Assembly (NCBI GenBank): GCA_034679345.1 | Contig: JAXDAY010000014.1 | Span: 62,001 to 126,000 of the forward strand | Length of the DNA: 64,000 bases | Source: JAXDAY01 sp034679345 | GTDB lineage: Bacteria; Eisenbacteria; RBG-16-71-46; CAIMUX01; VGJL01 | Direction: 5' to 3' | In this document: positions 25,643 through 35,800 of the stretch, piece after piece | How the letters are laid out: every line of letters begins with the position of its first letter | Numbering within the stretch: position 1 is the first letter of the stretch | Made by a program: the position numbers and the translations under genes | The notes under the pieces: model-generated | What the model saw: only the letters and a program-made list of their open reading frames with translations | Database searches by the model: none | Told to the model about the DNA's origin: nothing

Positions 25643-27955
25643 CTAAACCAAGGGAAATGAACCAGGATCCGGCTTTCCATCTTCGCCGGAGGGGAGCCGG
25701 GCGTCAAGCCGACGGGGGGGCTCGGGAACCCGGAGGCACAGGAGGGTCATATCGTCCTGGGCCTCTCCGGTGCGGCAAAACCGCAAAACCTCATCGCGGA
25801 TCTCCGCGACGATCCGCTCGGCGGGCTGGGACCTGCGATCCTCCAGGAACTCGAGGAGCCGCTCCTCCCCGAACTCCACCCCCTCGGGCGTCCTGGCCTC
25901 GGTGACCCCGTCGGTGTAGAGGAGCACGACGTCGCCCCGGCCGATGGAGAACTCCTCCTCGCAGTAAGTCGCCTGCGAATCAACTCCCAGGATGAGCCCC
26001 GCGTTGTCCAGGAGCCGTTTCCCCTTGCTCGTGACATGCAGCGGGTAGTTGTGGCCGGCATTGCAGTAGCGCAGCGTCATCGCCAGTGGATCGACGATGG
26101 CGGCGAAGAAGGTCACGAACTGGTCGGGCCCCGTCGACTCGCAGAGCATGACGTTCAGGTGATGGACGACACGGGCGATCGGGGGATTGTCGCGCAGAAG
26201 AGTCCGCAGGGATGCCTGGAGCATGCTCGCCAGGAGCGCGGCGCCGACCCCCTTGCCGGACACATCCGCGATCGCGATGGCATATCGCCCTCCGTCGAGA
26301 GGGATGAGATCGAAGTAGTCGCCGCCGACCTGCTTGCTCGGCAGGTTCAGTCCGTGGATCTCGAAGGGCAGATGCGACGGAAAACGGGACGGGAGGAAGG
26401 TCTGCTGGATCTTCCGGGCGAGGGCCAGCTCCTCCTCCAGCACAGCCTTGCTCAGGGTCTCCTGATAGAGGAGATAGTTCTTCATCGCGACGCCGGCTTG
26501 GTTGGCCAGAGTGGAGAGCGCCGAGATTTCCTCTGAGCTGTAGCGCATCCCTGAGGCCTTCGGCCCGAACGCCATGAGGCCGAGCCGTTCGACTCCGTGG
26601 CGGAGCTCGAATGTCAGATGAGGAGCATGGGCGCGCAGAATCGCACCGACGGCGACTCCCTCCTGGCTGGCGCGCTGGTGGGCTTCGACCCACTCCCGCG
26701 CACCGAGCGGACGTCCTACCTCCACCGGCTCGGGAAGGAACTGCGCGAGGCCCTCGAGACGCGCGAGCAACTCGCTCTCGAACCCGGTCGCGGCGACCGA
26801 CCGATAGGGCAGCCAGCTCGCATCTCCCGTCGGCTTTCGCAGGATCGCGGCCCCCGAGGCGCCCAGGGACTCGGGCAGCTCCCGGGCCAGCGCCTCGGCC
26901 TGGGAGTCGAAATCGAGTGTGGACCCTAGCTGGCGAGACAGACGATCGACCACGCTGCGAAGCTCCCGTCGGCCGCGAAGGAGCAGCCCTTCGAATCCCT
27001 CCTCCAGCCGCGTCATGATCGGCTGGAAGAGGACGAGGGGCACGACGAGCGCGATCCAATCGAGCACCGCCGGCGGAATCCTCAACGGTTGGGCCAGGCC
27101 GCGGTTGATCTGCCGGGCGATCTCCAGGTAGAGGCCGACGATCACGAGGGATGCGAGCGCGTAGAGAATCGTGCGTCGCACGATCCAGCGGGCGTCCAGA
27201 AACCGATGCCGGACGATCGCGTAGGCAATCGTTCCCGAGCATACCCCCAGAGCGGAAACAAGGAGCGCCGATGCGATGGTTTCACGGAGATGGAGGCCGA
27301 GAAGCACGTTGAGGGGAGCGCCGAAGCTATAGAGGATGACGCCGGCGCCCATTCCGACGAGGATGACCCGAAGCTGATTGCGCACGCCCGCGTTGCGGAC
27401 GGCGGAGAGGTTTCGAGCGATCAGGAAGATCGAGGCGCCCACGTAAGTCAGATTGACGAGCGAGAAGAGGTGGCGATGCCAGGTGAAGAAGAGCCTCAGG
27501 AGCACGCGCAGTAGATCGAAGAATCCTCCGAAGAAGGAAGCCCTTTCCGCCAGGCGCTCCAGCCCGAAACTTGTTCCCCAGATCGAGGCGAAGAACATCA
27601 AGAAGAAGTGAATGGTGTGCGGCACATAGACCATCAACTCGCCCCATCCGTGGCGGCGCAACAGCGGCGACTCGCGAGGGAAGGAGGCGGCAAACAGCAA
27701 CAGGGTGGGGAAGAAAAACTCCCAGAGGTAAGCGAAATTCACCGTCCCGGGGCGGCCCGTATCGGGGGCCGTGGGATCTTGGAAGAGCAGCGCGCCGGCC
27801 CCCAGCAGCGTGCCGATGCCGGCGAAGATCAGCATGAGCGAGGTCACGCGGCTCAGACGGGCGCTGGGATTTTCCCGGAGGATGACGAGTCCCAGGAGGA
27901 CCGACATCACGCCGATCAGCAGGAATGCCGTGCCCAGAAGCGATGTGAAGTCCAT
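25643..27955 (-). CDS. Membrane GAF-SpoIIE (RsbU-type PP2C) serine phosphatase
   Basis: The 770-residue protein has an N-terminal membrane region of about eight spans to residue ~300 (FLLIGVMSVLLGLVI through LASLVIVGLYLEIA and VVPLVLFQPIM). A GAF domain follows at about 345-510 (GASGAAILRKP; LSTLANQAGVAMKNY), a short coiled linker (EEELALARKIQQTFLPS) and a C-terminal SpoIIE/PP2C domain. The latter shows VGGDYFDLIPLD, IADVSGKGVGAALLAS, CNAGHNYPL, LLYTDGVTEAR and AQDDMTLL, which supply the metal ligands. It should dephosphorylate an anti-sigma-antagonist-type protein in response to a membrane or small-molecule signal. No partner kinase or STAS gene is seen in the window. Confidence 0.9.
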   Translation of the reverse strand: MDFTSLLGTAFLLIGVMSVLLGLVILRENPSARLSRVTSLMLIFAGIGTLLGAGALLFQDPTAPDTGRPGTVNFAYLWEFFFPTLLLFAASFPRESPLLRRHGWGELMVYVPHTIHFFLMFFASIWGTSFGLERLAERASFFGGFFDLLRVLLRLFFTWHRHLFSLVNLTYVGASIFLIARNLSAVRNAGVRNQLRVILVGMGAGVILYSFGAPLNVLLGLHLRETIASALLVSALGVCSGTIAYAIVRHRFLDARWIVRRTILYALASLVIVGLYLEIARQINRGLAQPLRIPPAVLDWIALVVPLVLFQPIMTRLEEGFEGLLLRGRRELRSVVDRLSRQLGSTLDFDSQAEALARELPESLGASGAAILRKPTGDASWLPYRSVAATGFESELLARLEGLAQFLPEPVEVGRPLGAREWVEAHQRASQEGVAVGAILRAHAPHLTFELRHGVERLGLMAFGPKASGMRYSSEEISALSTLANQAGVAMKNYLLYQETLSKAVLEEELALARKIQQTFLPSRFPSHLPFEIHGLNLPSKQVGGDYFDLIPLDGGRYAIAIADVSGKGVGAALLASMLQASLRTLLRDNPPIARVVHHLNVMLCESTGPDQFVTFFAAIVDPLAMTLRYCNAGHNYPLHVTSKGKRLLDNAGLILGVDSQATYCEEEFSIGRGDVVLLYTDGVTEARTPEGVEFGEERLLEFLEDRRSQPAERIVAEIRDEVLRFCRTGEAQDDMTLLCLRVPEPPRRLDARLPSGEDGKPDPGSFPLV

Positions 27956-28023
27956 TCCCAGCCTGCCCCCCGAGGATCCGTTCGAACTCTACGCAGGGCG
28001 CCCGGGTGCGGTTCCGGCCGGGA

Positions 28024-28494
28024 CTACTCTCCCGCTCCCTCTGGAGTCGAGTCGGGAGGCGTGATGCCCGGCAGGGCGAGTAGCTCGCAGGCTCGTCCGA
28101 CGAACCGGATCGCGGCATTGAGGATGACCCGGGTGTCCTTCCGGCCGCAGCGCGCCCCTTCCTGAACCAGGTCCTTCTGGTCCTTGGCGATCTTCAGGAG
28201 CTCGGGAAGCTCGGGATCGACCGCTCCGGGCGTGACGTACAGCCGGTTGACGCCTGCGAGGAGGCTATACAGGTTCGTGTCCTTGTAGCCTCCCGAGAAC
28301 AGCAAACTCTTCGCGGCTCTGTACATGGCGAAGTAGGACTGGACCACGGTCTCTTCGAACCGTCCGTCTCTGTAACAGGCGCGCGCACGGTCCAGCTCTT
28401 CGATGGAAGTGTGGATCTCCTTCGAGATCGATTCCTCTGTCGCCTCGTAGGGCTTCAGCCGTCCGTTACGGATGCAAGATTCGAACGCGTCCAA
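28024..28494 (-). CDS. HEPN-domain protein (UPF0332-like)
   Basis: The 156-residue protein has the HEPN four-helix pattern: ELDRARACYRDGRFEETVVQ, then SYFAMYRAAKSLLFSGGYKD and a long helix with LPELLKIAKDQKDLVQEGA. HEPN proteins usually pair with an MNT nucleotidyltransferase as a toxin-antitoxin or nucleotidyl-transfer unit, or act as RNases. I find no MNT gene next to it, so it looks solitary here. The TTG start has a GGGGGA 8 nt upstream. The 225-nt spacer upstream (28495-28719) carries no supportable gene and looks less GC-rich by eye than its flanks. Confidence 0.72.
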   Translation of the reverse strand: MDAFESCIRNGRLKPYEATEESISKEIHTSIEELDRARACYRDGRFEETVVQSYFAMYRAAKSLLFSGGYKDTNLYSLLAGVNRLYVTPGAVDPELPELLKIAKDQKDLVQEGARCGRKDTRVILNAAIRFVGRACELLALPGITPPDSTPEGAGE

Positions 28495-28719
28495 ACAGAG
28501 AAGTCCCCCAGGGATGGCGAAAACCTGCCGGGCCGAGGCGGCCGCTTCCCCTTCACCACGCCCAACCGCATGCCCGCCTCCGTTGGAGCGCCATCAGTCA
28601 ATGCTCCACTAGCGCTGCATGTGGAATCTGGCGAGTCATTCGCCCATCTGGGAGCATCTAAGCACAGATTCCCCATCGTGCCAACACCTTGCTTGATTGC
28701 CGGCAAGGAGTCGTATTTT

Positions 28720-29853
28720 TCAGCGTAGGGCAGCTTCCAGGTCAGCAACGAGGTCCTCCACCTCCTCGATGCCGACGGAGAGACGCAGCAATCCGTCGGA
28801 AATGCCTCTTCGGGCCCTCTCCGCTGGAGGGATCGACGCGTGCGTCATCGAGGCGGGATGGCAGAGCAAGCTCTCGACTCCGCCCAAGCTTTCCGCGAGC
28901 GCGAATAGCTTCGTGCTCGACGCGACCTTGGGCGCTTCGCGCGGATCGGCGAGCTGGAAGGAGACCATCCCACCGAATCCCTTGGCCTGCCGACCGCAGA
29001 TCGCATGCCCGGGGTGGCTCGGGAGTCCCGGATAGATCACTTCCCGGACCTTCGCATGCCGCTCGAGATACTGAGCCACGGTTTGCGCGTTCTTGGCGTG
29101 CCGTTCCATCCGAAGCGCGAGCGTCTTGACGCCCCGCATCGCGAGCCAGCAGTCGAGGGGACCCGGCACGGCGCCCACGGCATTCTGCAGGAAAGCGAGC
29201 CGCTCGGCGAGATCGTCGCGGCCCACGGCGAGGATTCCGCCGACCATGTCGCTGTGACCGTTCAGGTACTTCGTCGCGGAGTGCAACACGATGTCGGCGC
29301 CTAGTTCGAGAGGCCGCTGGAAGAAAGGCGTCATGAAGGTGTTGTCGACGACCAACAGGATTCCCGCCTCCCGGGTCCGCTCCGCGATGGCGGCGAGGTC
29401 GATCACCTGCATCAGAGGATTCGTCGGCGTCTCGACGAAGACCATCCGCGTCTCCGCGCGGAGTGCGCCCCTCAGGGCGTCCACGTCGCGCAGATCGAGA
29501 TAGCTGAACTCGAGACCGTAATCGCGGAACACTCTCTCGAAGAGCCGATAGGTCCCGCCGTACATGTCGTCGGAAGCGATGACATGATCCCCCTGCTTCA
29601 GCAAGTGCAGCACAGTTGTGATCGTCGCGAGGCCCGAGGCGAAGGCGAAGCCGTGTCGGCCACCCTCGAGCGTCGCGAGGCACTTCTCCCACGCGGTCCG
29701 CGTCGGATTCTGCGTGCGCGCATACTCGAAGCCCTTGTGCCTGCCCAGACCCTCCTGGGCGTACGTGGAGGTCTGGTAGATCGGAACGGAGACCGCCCCG
29801 GTCGTCGGGTCAGGCGCCTGGCCGGCGTGGATGGCGTCGGTTGAGAATCCCAT
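28720..29853 (-). CDS. Cystathionine gamma-lyase / gamma-synthase (PLP-dependent)
   Basis: The 377-residue protein is a Cys/Met metabolism PLP enzyme. The PLP lysine is Lys195 in HSATKYLNGHSD, with SGLATITT, DDMYGGTYRLF, ETPTNPLMQV and VVDNTFMTPFF around the cofactor. It follows the cystathionine beta-synthase gene after 40 nt on the same strand. This context favours the lyase (cystathionine to cysteine, ammonia and 2-oxobutyrate) over the O-acylhomoserine-using synthase. The two activities cannot be separated by sequence alone. GAGGGA lies just before the ATG. Confidence 0.9.
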   Translation of the reverse strand: MGFSTDAIHAGQAPDPTTGAVSVPIYQTSTYAQEGLGRHKGFEYARTQNPTRTAWEKCLATLEGGRHGFAFASGLATITTVLHLLKQGDHVIASDDMYGGTYRLFERVFRDYGLEFSYLDLRDVDALRGALRAETRMVFVETPTNPLMQVIDLAAIAERTREAGILLVVDNTFMTPFFQRPLELGADIVLHSATKYLNGHSDMVGGILAVGRDDLAERLAFLQNAVGAVPGPLDCWLAMRGVKTLALRMERHAKNAQTVAQYLERHAKVREVIYPGLPSHPGHAICGRQAKGFGGMVSFQLADPREAPKVASSTKLFALAESLGGVESLLCHPASMTHASIPPAERARRGISDGLLRLSVGIEEVEDLVADLEAALR

Positions 29854-29893
29854 GGTCCCTCCTGGGCTGAGTGGCGGCGCTGGAGTGCGCGTT

Positions 29894-31273
29894 TCAGTTC
29901 GCGACGTATTCGATTAGATCGAAACGGGTGAGGATTCCGAGGATGCCGCCTCCCTCCTCGACGAGGACCGCCGGCGAACGATTCGCGAGCAGGCGGGCCG
30001 CCTCGGTGGCGGGAGCGTCCGCGGAAATGCGCGGGAGAGGTGACTCCATCCTACCGCCGACCGCATCGTCGAGGTGGGCGGTGCCATCCAGCAGTCCGGA
30101 GAGTAGGTTCGATTCCAGGATCGTCCCCACCGGCTGCATCCGCGGGTTGAAGACGGGCAGCTGCGAGATGTTGTAGGCCCGGATGAGGCGCAACGCCTCC
30201 CGCAGGGGATCGCTCTCGCTCACGGAGACGATCGGCGGAATCGAGCCGGTCTTGCCTCGAACCGCATCGCCGGCCCGCGCGTACTCGAGGTCGGCCATTC
30301 GGTTGTCCCGGAGCCACTCGTCGTTGTGGAACTTGCTCAGATATCGCTCCCCGGTGTCCGGAATCAGAACGACGAGGTTCTGGCCCTCGCGCAGATCGCG
30401 CGCGACCCGCAGGGCCGCCGCGACAGCCGTGCCGGCCGATCCGCCACAGAGGATCCCCTCCTCGCGCGCCATCCGTCGGGCGATGTGAAACGACTCCCGG
30501 TCGCCGATCGTCAGGATCGAATCGATGATGCTGAAGTCGAGCGTGCCGGGGATGATGTCCTCGCCGATCCCCTCGACCAGGTAGCTGCGCGCAGCTCCAT
30601 GCGCTCCAGTCTCGAAGTGCTCCTTGAGGATGGAGCCGGCCGGATCTGCTCCGACGATCCGCACCTGGGGATTCCGCTCCTTGAGGCATCTGCCGACGCC
30701 CGAGATCGTACCCCCCGTCCCCATTCCGGCGACGAACGCGTCAACCCGGCCTTCGAGCTGCTCCCATATCTCGGGACCGGTGGTAAGGTAGTGGATCTCG
30801 GGATTGTCGGGATTGAAATACTGGTTCGCGTGGAAGGCGCCCGGCGTCTCCCGGACGATCCGCTTGGCCACCTCGTAGTAGCTCTCCGGGGACTCCGGAG
30901 GCACCGCCGTGGGGGTCACCACGACGCGCGCCCCGTACGCCTTCAGCAGGCTGATCTTCTCTCGGCTCATCTTGTCGGGCATCGTGAGGATGACTTTGTA
31001 CCCTTTGACCGCGGCCGCGATGGCCAGTCCGCACCCCGTATTCCCTGAAGTGGATTCAACGATCGTTCCGCCCGGCGCGAGGAGGCCCGCTTTCTCGGCC
31101 TTCTCGATGATGTGGACTCCGATCCGATCCTTGACGCTTCCACCGGGATTGAACGATTCGACCTTCGCGTATACGGAGGCGGCGAGTCCCTGGGAGACCC
31201 GCCGAAGCTTCACGAGTGGCGTGCTCCCGACCGTTTGAAGGATGTCGTCGAACACGCGAGGCCGGGATTCCAA
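29894..31273 (-). CDS. Cystathionine beta-synthase with C-terminal CBS domain pair
   Basis: The 459-residue protein has a fold type II PLP core with Lys48 in NPGGSVKDRIG, STSGNTGCGLAIAA, the phosphate loop GTGGTISGVGR and CGGSAGTAVAA. A pair of CBS domains occupies the last ~120 residues (LRLIRAYNISQLPVF through VLVEEGGGILGILTRFDLIEYVAN). This is the condensing enzyme of reverse transsulfuration: serine plus homocysteine gives cystathionine. The CBS pair probably senses an adenosyl ligand such as SAM. The TTG start at 31273 is supported by GGGAGGAG 6 nt upstream. It shares a transcript with the lyase gene downstream. Confidence 0.92.
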   Translation of the reverse strand: MESRPRVFDDILQTVGSTPLVKLRRVSQGLAASVYAKVESFNPGGSVKDRIGVHIIEKAEKAGLLAPGGTIVESTSGNTGCGLAIAAAVKGYKVILTMPDKMSREKISLLKAYGARVVVTPTAVPPESPESYYEVAKRIVRETPGAFHANQYFNPDNPEIHYLTTGPEIWEQLEGRVDAFVAGMGTGGTISGVGRCLKERNPQVRIVGADPAGSILKEHFETGAHGAARSYLVEGIGEDIIPGTLDFSIIDSILTIGDRESFHIARRMAREEGILCGGSAGTAVAAALRVARDLREGQNLVVLIPDTGERYLSKFHNDEWLRDNRMADLEYARAGDAVRGKTGSIPPIVSVSESDPLREALRLIRAYNISQLPVFNPRMQPVGTILESNLLSGLLDGTAHLDDAVGGRMESPLPRISADAPATEAARLLANRSPAVLVEEGGGILGILTRFDLIEYVAN

Positions 31274-31331
31274 CAGAAACTCCTCCCGCGGCGTCCTGCC
31301 GCCCTCCGGATCCGCAGAGCGCGGATGCCGC

Positions 31332-32690
31332 TTAGTGGGTCACCTTGCCGAGGTAGGAAGCGAAGTCGAAGCCCTTCGCCTTCCCCCACTCGCCGGTGTG
31401 GCAGGTCGTGCAGGTTTCCTCGGTGATCTTCGCCGCGAGCTCGCCCCGGCCATGCTTGGTACCGACATCGTGGCACGACTCGCACTGAACGTTCGTGAGG
31501 TCCGGCTCTTTCATGTCAGCGGCATAACCGCCGGGCTTCTCCCAGCCAGTCACATGGCAGCTGACGCACTCCGCCTCCGTCTGCTTCCCTGCCGTCGCGA
31601 GGGTCGCATGGGCGCGCGCGTGTCCGGTGGTGAGCCATTGCTCGTATTGCGGCTCGTGGCACCGGCGGCACTTCTCGGATCCGAGAAACTTGTCGGAAGA
31701 GATCTTGCCCTCGAGATCCCTGGCCTTCTGCTGCTGCTGCTGCCGCTGCAGCTCCTTCGCCTTGTCCTCGACCTGCTTCACCGCGGCGGCGACCTCCGCT
31801 TTCTCCGGAAAAGCCGTCTGGTCAAGCGGAAGATTGCGGGAGCCCCACTCCACGACGCGACCTTCGGGATCGACGATCAGGACAAGCTGGCCCACATACT
31901 GGCCGCGCAGGCCCGTCTGCTGGGTAACGCTGTTGAAGACCTTCTCCGCACGATCCTTCCACGCCGGCTGGCGTCCGTAGAGCGCGACATCGATTCCCGG
32001 CACCTGCTTGAGGAGGTCGTCCGTCTCTTGCGAGGAGAGCTCGGACATGAGAACGACCACCTCCGCTTCCTTGCGCAGCTCCGGAACGATTCGCTGCGCC
32101 GCCTCCAGCGGGCTGAGATGCCTGAAGTCGATCCCCGCGGGCCTCTGAACGGAGGCGACCTCGCTGCCGCCGATGAGGGCGAGCAGCCCGACGCGGACGC
32201 CCCCAACCGGAACCACCATCTTCTCGAGACCTGCGGGCCGCTCCACGCCGTTTTCGATCACGACGAGGTTGCTCGAAACCGGGCGAATCGAGCTGCCGGA
32301 GAGGAGCTCCGAGTAAAGCGGCCAGTTCATGAGCTCCCGCACCCCGGGGGTCGATGCGACGTATCCCATCTGCTCCATCGTCTTCCAGATGAAGCGCGTC
32401 TTCAGCTCACCGACGGCGGCCTCGGTGCTCATGAAGTCCCCGAGGTCCATCAGCGCGAAGGTCTTACCCTGAGCCGTGAGAGAGTCAATCATGCTGGCCC
32501 GACGGGCCAGTCCGCCCTTCTGGCTCGAGTGTCACCCACAGGGGACGAGCTCGCCGTTGGTCCCTCCGAACGAGAGGAGGATCACCTCGGCGTTCGTCTC
32601 TCGATGATCGCTCCCCGCCATGCCGGCGCAACTGGGAAGCAAGGCGATCCCTATGAGGCACAACAGCGAGAATCCCAGGCGACGCACCAT
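31332..32690 (-). CDS. Candidate selenoprotein: tetrahaem cytochrome c lipoprotein with an in-frame UGA
   Basis: Reading from the ATG at 32690 (GGAGG 8 nt upstream) gives a lipoprotein signal (GIALLPSC, Cys21), then LVPCG, a TGA at codon 53 (32532-32534), and the same frame continues HSSQKGGLARRAS without interruption to residue 452. With the TGA read as selenocysteine, the motif is C51-G-U53. From my knowledge of the family, the same position is Cys (PCGC...GGLARR) in relatives. A perfect 7-bp hairpin with loop GUC lies 28 nt downstream, where a bacterial SECIS sits. The middle resembles the 5'-nucleotidase/metallophosphatase fold but with degenerate metal ligands (SFGGTNGEL, LGDFMS). Four haem-c sites follow: CRRCH, CVSCH, CESCH and CTTCH. 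It is probably outer-membrane-anchored and redox-active. Alternatives are a nonsense mutation or a sequencing error. The gene is single-copy here, between lptD and the CBS synthase. Confidence 0.72.
32494..32510 (-). promoter_or_regulatory. Candidate bacterial SECIS hairpin
   Basis: CTGGCCC and GGGCCAG form a perfect 7-bp stem around the loop GTC. The stem starts 21 nt, and the loop 28 nt, past the in-frame TGA at 32532-32534. Published bacterial SECIS rules place a short stem with a G among the first loop bases about 16-37 nt after the UGA; this fits. A competing 5-bp stem (GCCAG with CTGGC) is possible. Confidence 0.5.
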
Positions 32691-32812
32691 TTCCGGTTCC
32701 TCCGTCGTGATTGATCGGCTCTTCGCGCGCAAACTCAAGAACTGCCTAGCCTACCACCTACCGAAACGCCGGTTCAACAGGCCGGGCCTGCGGTGGAGTC
32801 AAGCTCCTTCGC

Positions 32813-35800
32813 TCAACGGTCCTGACGTTCGTATTTTACGTCCGGCAGCGATTTTACATTAATGCGGAAGTAGTACTCTGAGTTCCCGCCCGAGACTCGG
32901 GAATCGAAACTCGCCTCCCAGCAGTGCAGATCCCGGTAGAGGGACAGCCCCTGGGATCGGATCTCCTTGAGCTTCAAGTCATAGTAAATACTAGCAGTTA
33001 CGCGCCATGCCGAGGCCGGCACCAGCGAGGCCGAGATGTTCGCCGAGTTCGATGCGCTGCTCCGACTCGATCCACGGCTAAAGCTGTGCGAGATGTTGAC
33101 GCTCCAGGGCCCGCTCGCGCCGAGCCGTCGCTCGCCGGGCCGGCCGGTGTCCTTGCCGGGCTGTCCGAAGCCGCCGTATTCCTCGAGAGGCTCGCCCGCG
33201 CCCAGCGAGTCGGCTCCGCCCGCCCCGCCTCCCCCCGCTCCGCCGGAGAGGCGGAAGCTCGACTGCACCGAAAGGGATCGCAGGTTCTTGCGGTAGGGAT
33301 CGTGCGAGAGGGAGAGCGAGCTCTCGAAGAGGCGCGAGGGTTGCAGTCGCACGGAGTTCGAGATTGTGGACCAGGGCTTGTCCTCCTCGAGGAAGTTGTG
33401 GCTCGTCGAGGTCGTCAGCAGGATGAGATTGTCGATTTTCCTTGGCTTCTTCGGATCGCTTCCGCGCAACTTCAGGTGGAAGCGCTGCGTGAGCGAGAGC
33501 GACATCGCGCTCGCCTCGGCGCCGGAGAGGCTGATCCCCCCCACGGAGGGAAACCGGGCCACCTGGCGGCCGGCCTCGTCGGTGTAACGCAGCCAGGAGA
33601 AATCCGGAGCGTAGCGATAGCTCACCGAAGGCTCCACCACGTGGCGCACTCCGACCAGTGGACCGAGCCCGAGCATGAACGTCCCATAGAGCGTCGATCG
33701 CGCGGAGGCGCCGGCGTCCCAGACCATCCCCACAGCATGCTCCTCGCCGCGATTGTCCCGCCGGAAGTAGGCGCCGGTCGCGGATATCGAGGGGGAGAGG
33801 CTGAGGTAGGGCCCGAGCTTGCGGTTGTCCGTGAGGCCCGTGCTGATCCGCGCCGCCTGGTTGTCCGTCGATGACCCTTCCCAGGGCTTCGAATAGGTGC
33901 TGCGGATCGAGGCGCCCAGCCGCGTGTAGACCGTCGAGAGGGCGGGCAGGAAGGCGCCGCGCCCCCGCTCGTCGGCCTGCCGGCCGATGGGAAAGGAGTT
34001 GACCGAGAAGTCGATGCTTGGGACGTTCTGCTGCACCTTGACCGTCGAGGTCTCCTTGTCCAGGTACTCGGTCCGATCCGCAGTGAGCGAGAGGCTCACC
34101 TTCGACCAGGTCTTCCGCAGATCGATGTTCGACTTGAGGATCCGGTTCAGCCGTTCATCGACGGTGCCGCCGAACTCGCGGTCGTCGCGGTAATCGAGAT
34201 CGCTGACGAAGTTGGCGCGGAAACGCAGCGTGAAGCGCTCTCCCAGCTCCTGATCATGGGAGCCTCGGAAGTCCCAGCGCGTGCTGTAGCCGGCCCCCGC
34301 ATCCTCGCGCGAGTAGGAGCCGAAGAGGTTTCCGGAGAGCTTGTAGCGGAGCTTGTAGCGGACCTGGCTATTGAGAATCCATCGCGGAGTCGCGTCGTAG
34401 TAGTCGCCCCAGACCATCGCGTCGCCGTAATCGTTGGGCGCCCAGTAGTAGCCGATGTTCCGGAGAAAGCGACCGCGCGAGCTGTCGAAGCCGAACTCCA
34501 CATCGGGCATCAGGATCCCTGAATGGCGTCCTTTTCGCATCGGGAAGATCCAGTAGGGCAGGGCCAGCACCGGGATGTTCTTCAGATAGAGCACGATCGG
34601 GCGCGCAATGACCCGATCCTTGAGGCGGATCTTCATGCGATCCGCATGGAAGTGGAAGTGCGAGGTCTCTGCGTCGCAGGTGGTGTAGTCCCCATCGTGA
34701 ACCAGGAGGATCTTGTCGTCGACGCGTTTGATCTCCTCTCCGCGGTAGTAGGCCCCATCCATCTCGGTCATTCCCTCGTAGACGAAGCCCTGCTTTCGGT
34801 CGATTCGATAGACCATCCGCTTTCCCTGGAGCTCGCTCGACTCGTCCTTGAGGGCCGGCTCGCCATATGCGACGACCCGATCGCGGGAAGCCTCGAAGTC
34901 GATCCGCCGAGAATCGAGCTCGAGGTTCTGGTAGTGGACTCTCCCGTTGCTGCGCAGCTCGATCCGTCTATCGGGAACGAGGAACGCGACTGTGTCGGCC
35001 GCGTAGGCGACCGTCTCTCTGGGATCGTAGGGTCCCGCGCGGAGGAGGGAGTCGGGAAGCGGATCATCGGGCGACTCGAGGAAGGCCGCGCCCGCTCGGG
35101 CGTTATAGAGGGAGTCGCTCAGCTGCGCGTAGAGCGTGTCGGCCTTCTCCCGCGGGAGAAGATACTCCCCCGAGGCTCCATTGATCAGATCGACGCGTCG
35201 CGCCTCGCCGGCCTTGATGGTGATCCGGATGGTTCGGGCCCGGGAGAGATTCTGGCCGACCTCCTCCTCGCGGTCGATCGATGATGGGAGGTAGAGGCTC
35301 TTCGCGTCGCCGCGCACCTCGATCGTGTGCACGCCGGTCGAATCCATGAGCGCGACCAGAGTGTCGCCCAGCACGAGGTTTCTCTCCCCGGGCTTCGCCG
35401 AGGGAAGATACTCGACACGACCGTTGCCGAGGACCTCGAGCCGCTCCGCGTCGCCGGCGCCGAGGAGCACCGCCATGGAGTCGCCGCGGACCTCGCCGTC
35501 GGGATCGCGCGCGACCGGCTGCTCGCGCAGGATCAGGAGATCTCCGTCGAAGTCGAACCTGGCGCGTCCGCACCGCGCATCGACGCTTCCCCTGCGGATC
35601 CACACGTTGCCGCGCGCCTCGCCGGCGCGGTTCTGATCGACGGTGAGCAGTGTGTCGGCCTCAATCGTCAGCTCGGACTCCCCCGCGAGGCCGGGACGGT
35701 ATAGGCGGGGAGCGCCCGTGACGACGGCGGTCCCCGCATCCCGGTCGATCTCGCATCGCCGGCCGGTGACCGTCGTCCTCTCCGTGGGATCCGAGAGGGT

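Noticed and set aside
31242..32714. Plus-strand frame opposite the cytochrome gene
   Set aside because: The minus strand has the lipobox, four CxxCH sites and a ribosome site; the plus strand has none.
32532..32738. A separate 68-codon lipoprotein ending at the TGA
   Set aside because: The frame continues in phase into conserved GGLARR sequence, so the short reading is more likely the first part of the cytochrome gene. It would be right only if the TGA is a true stop.
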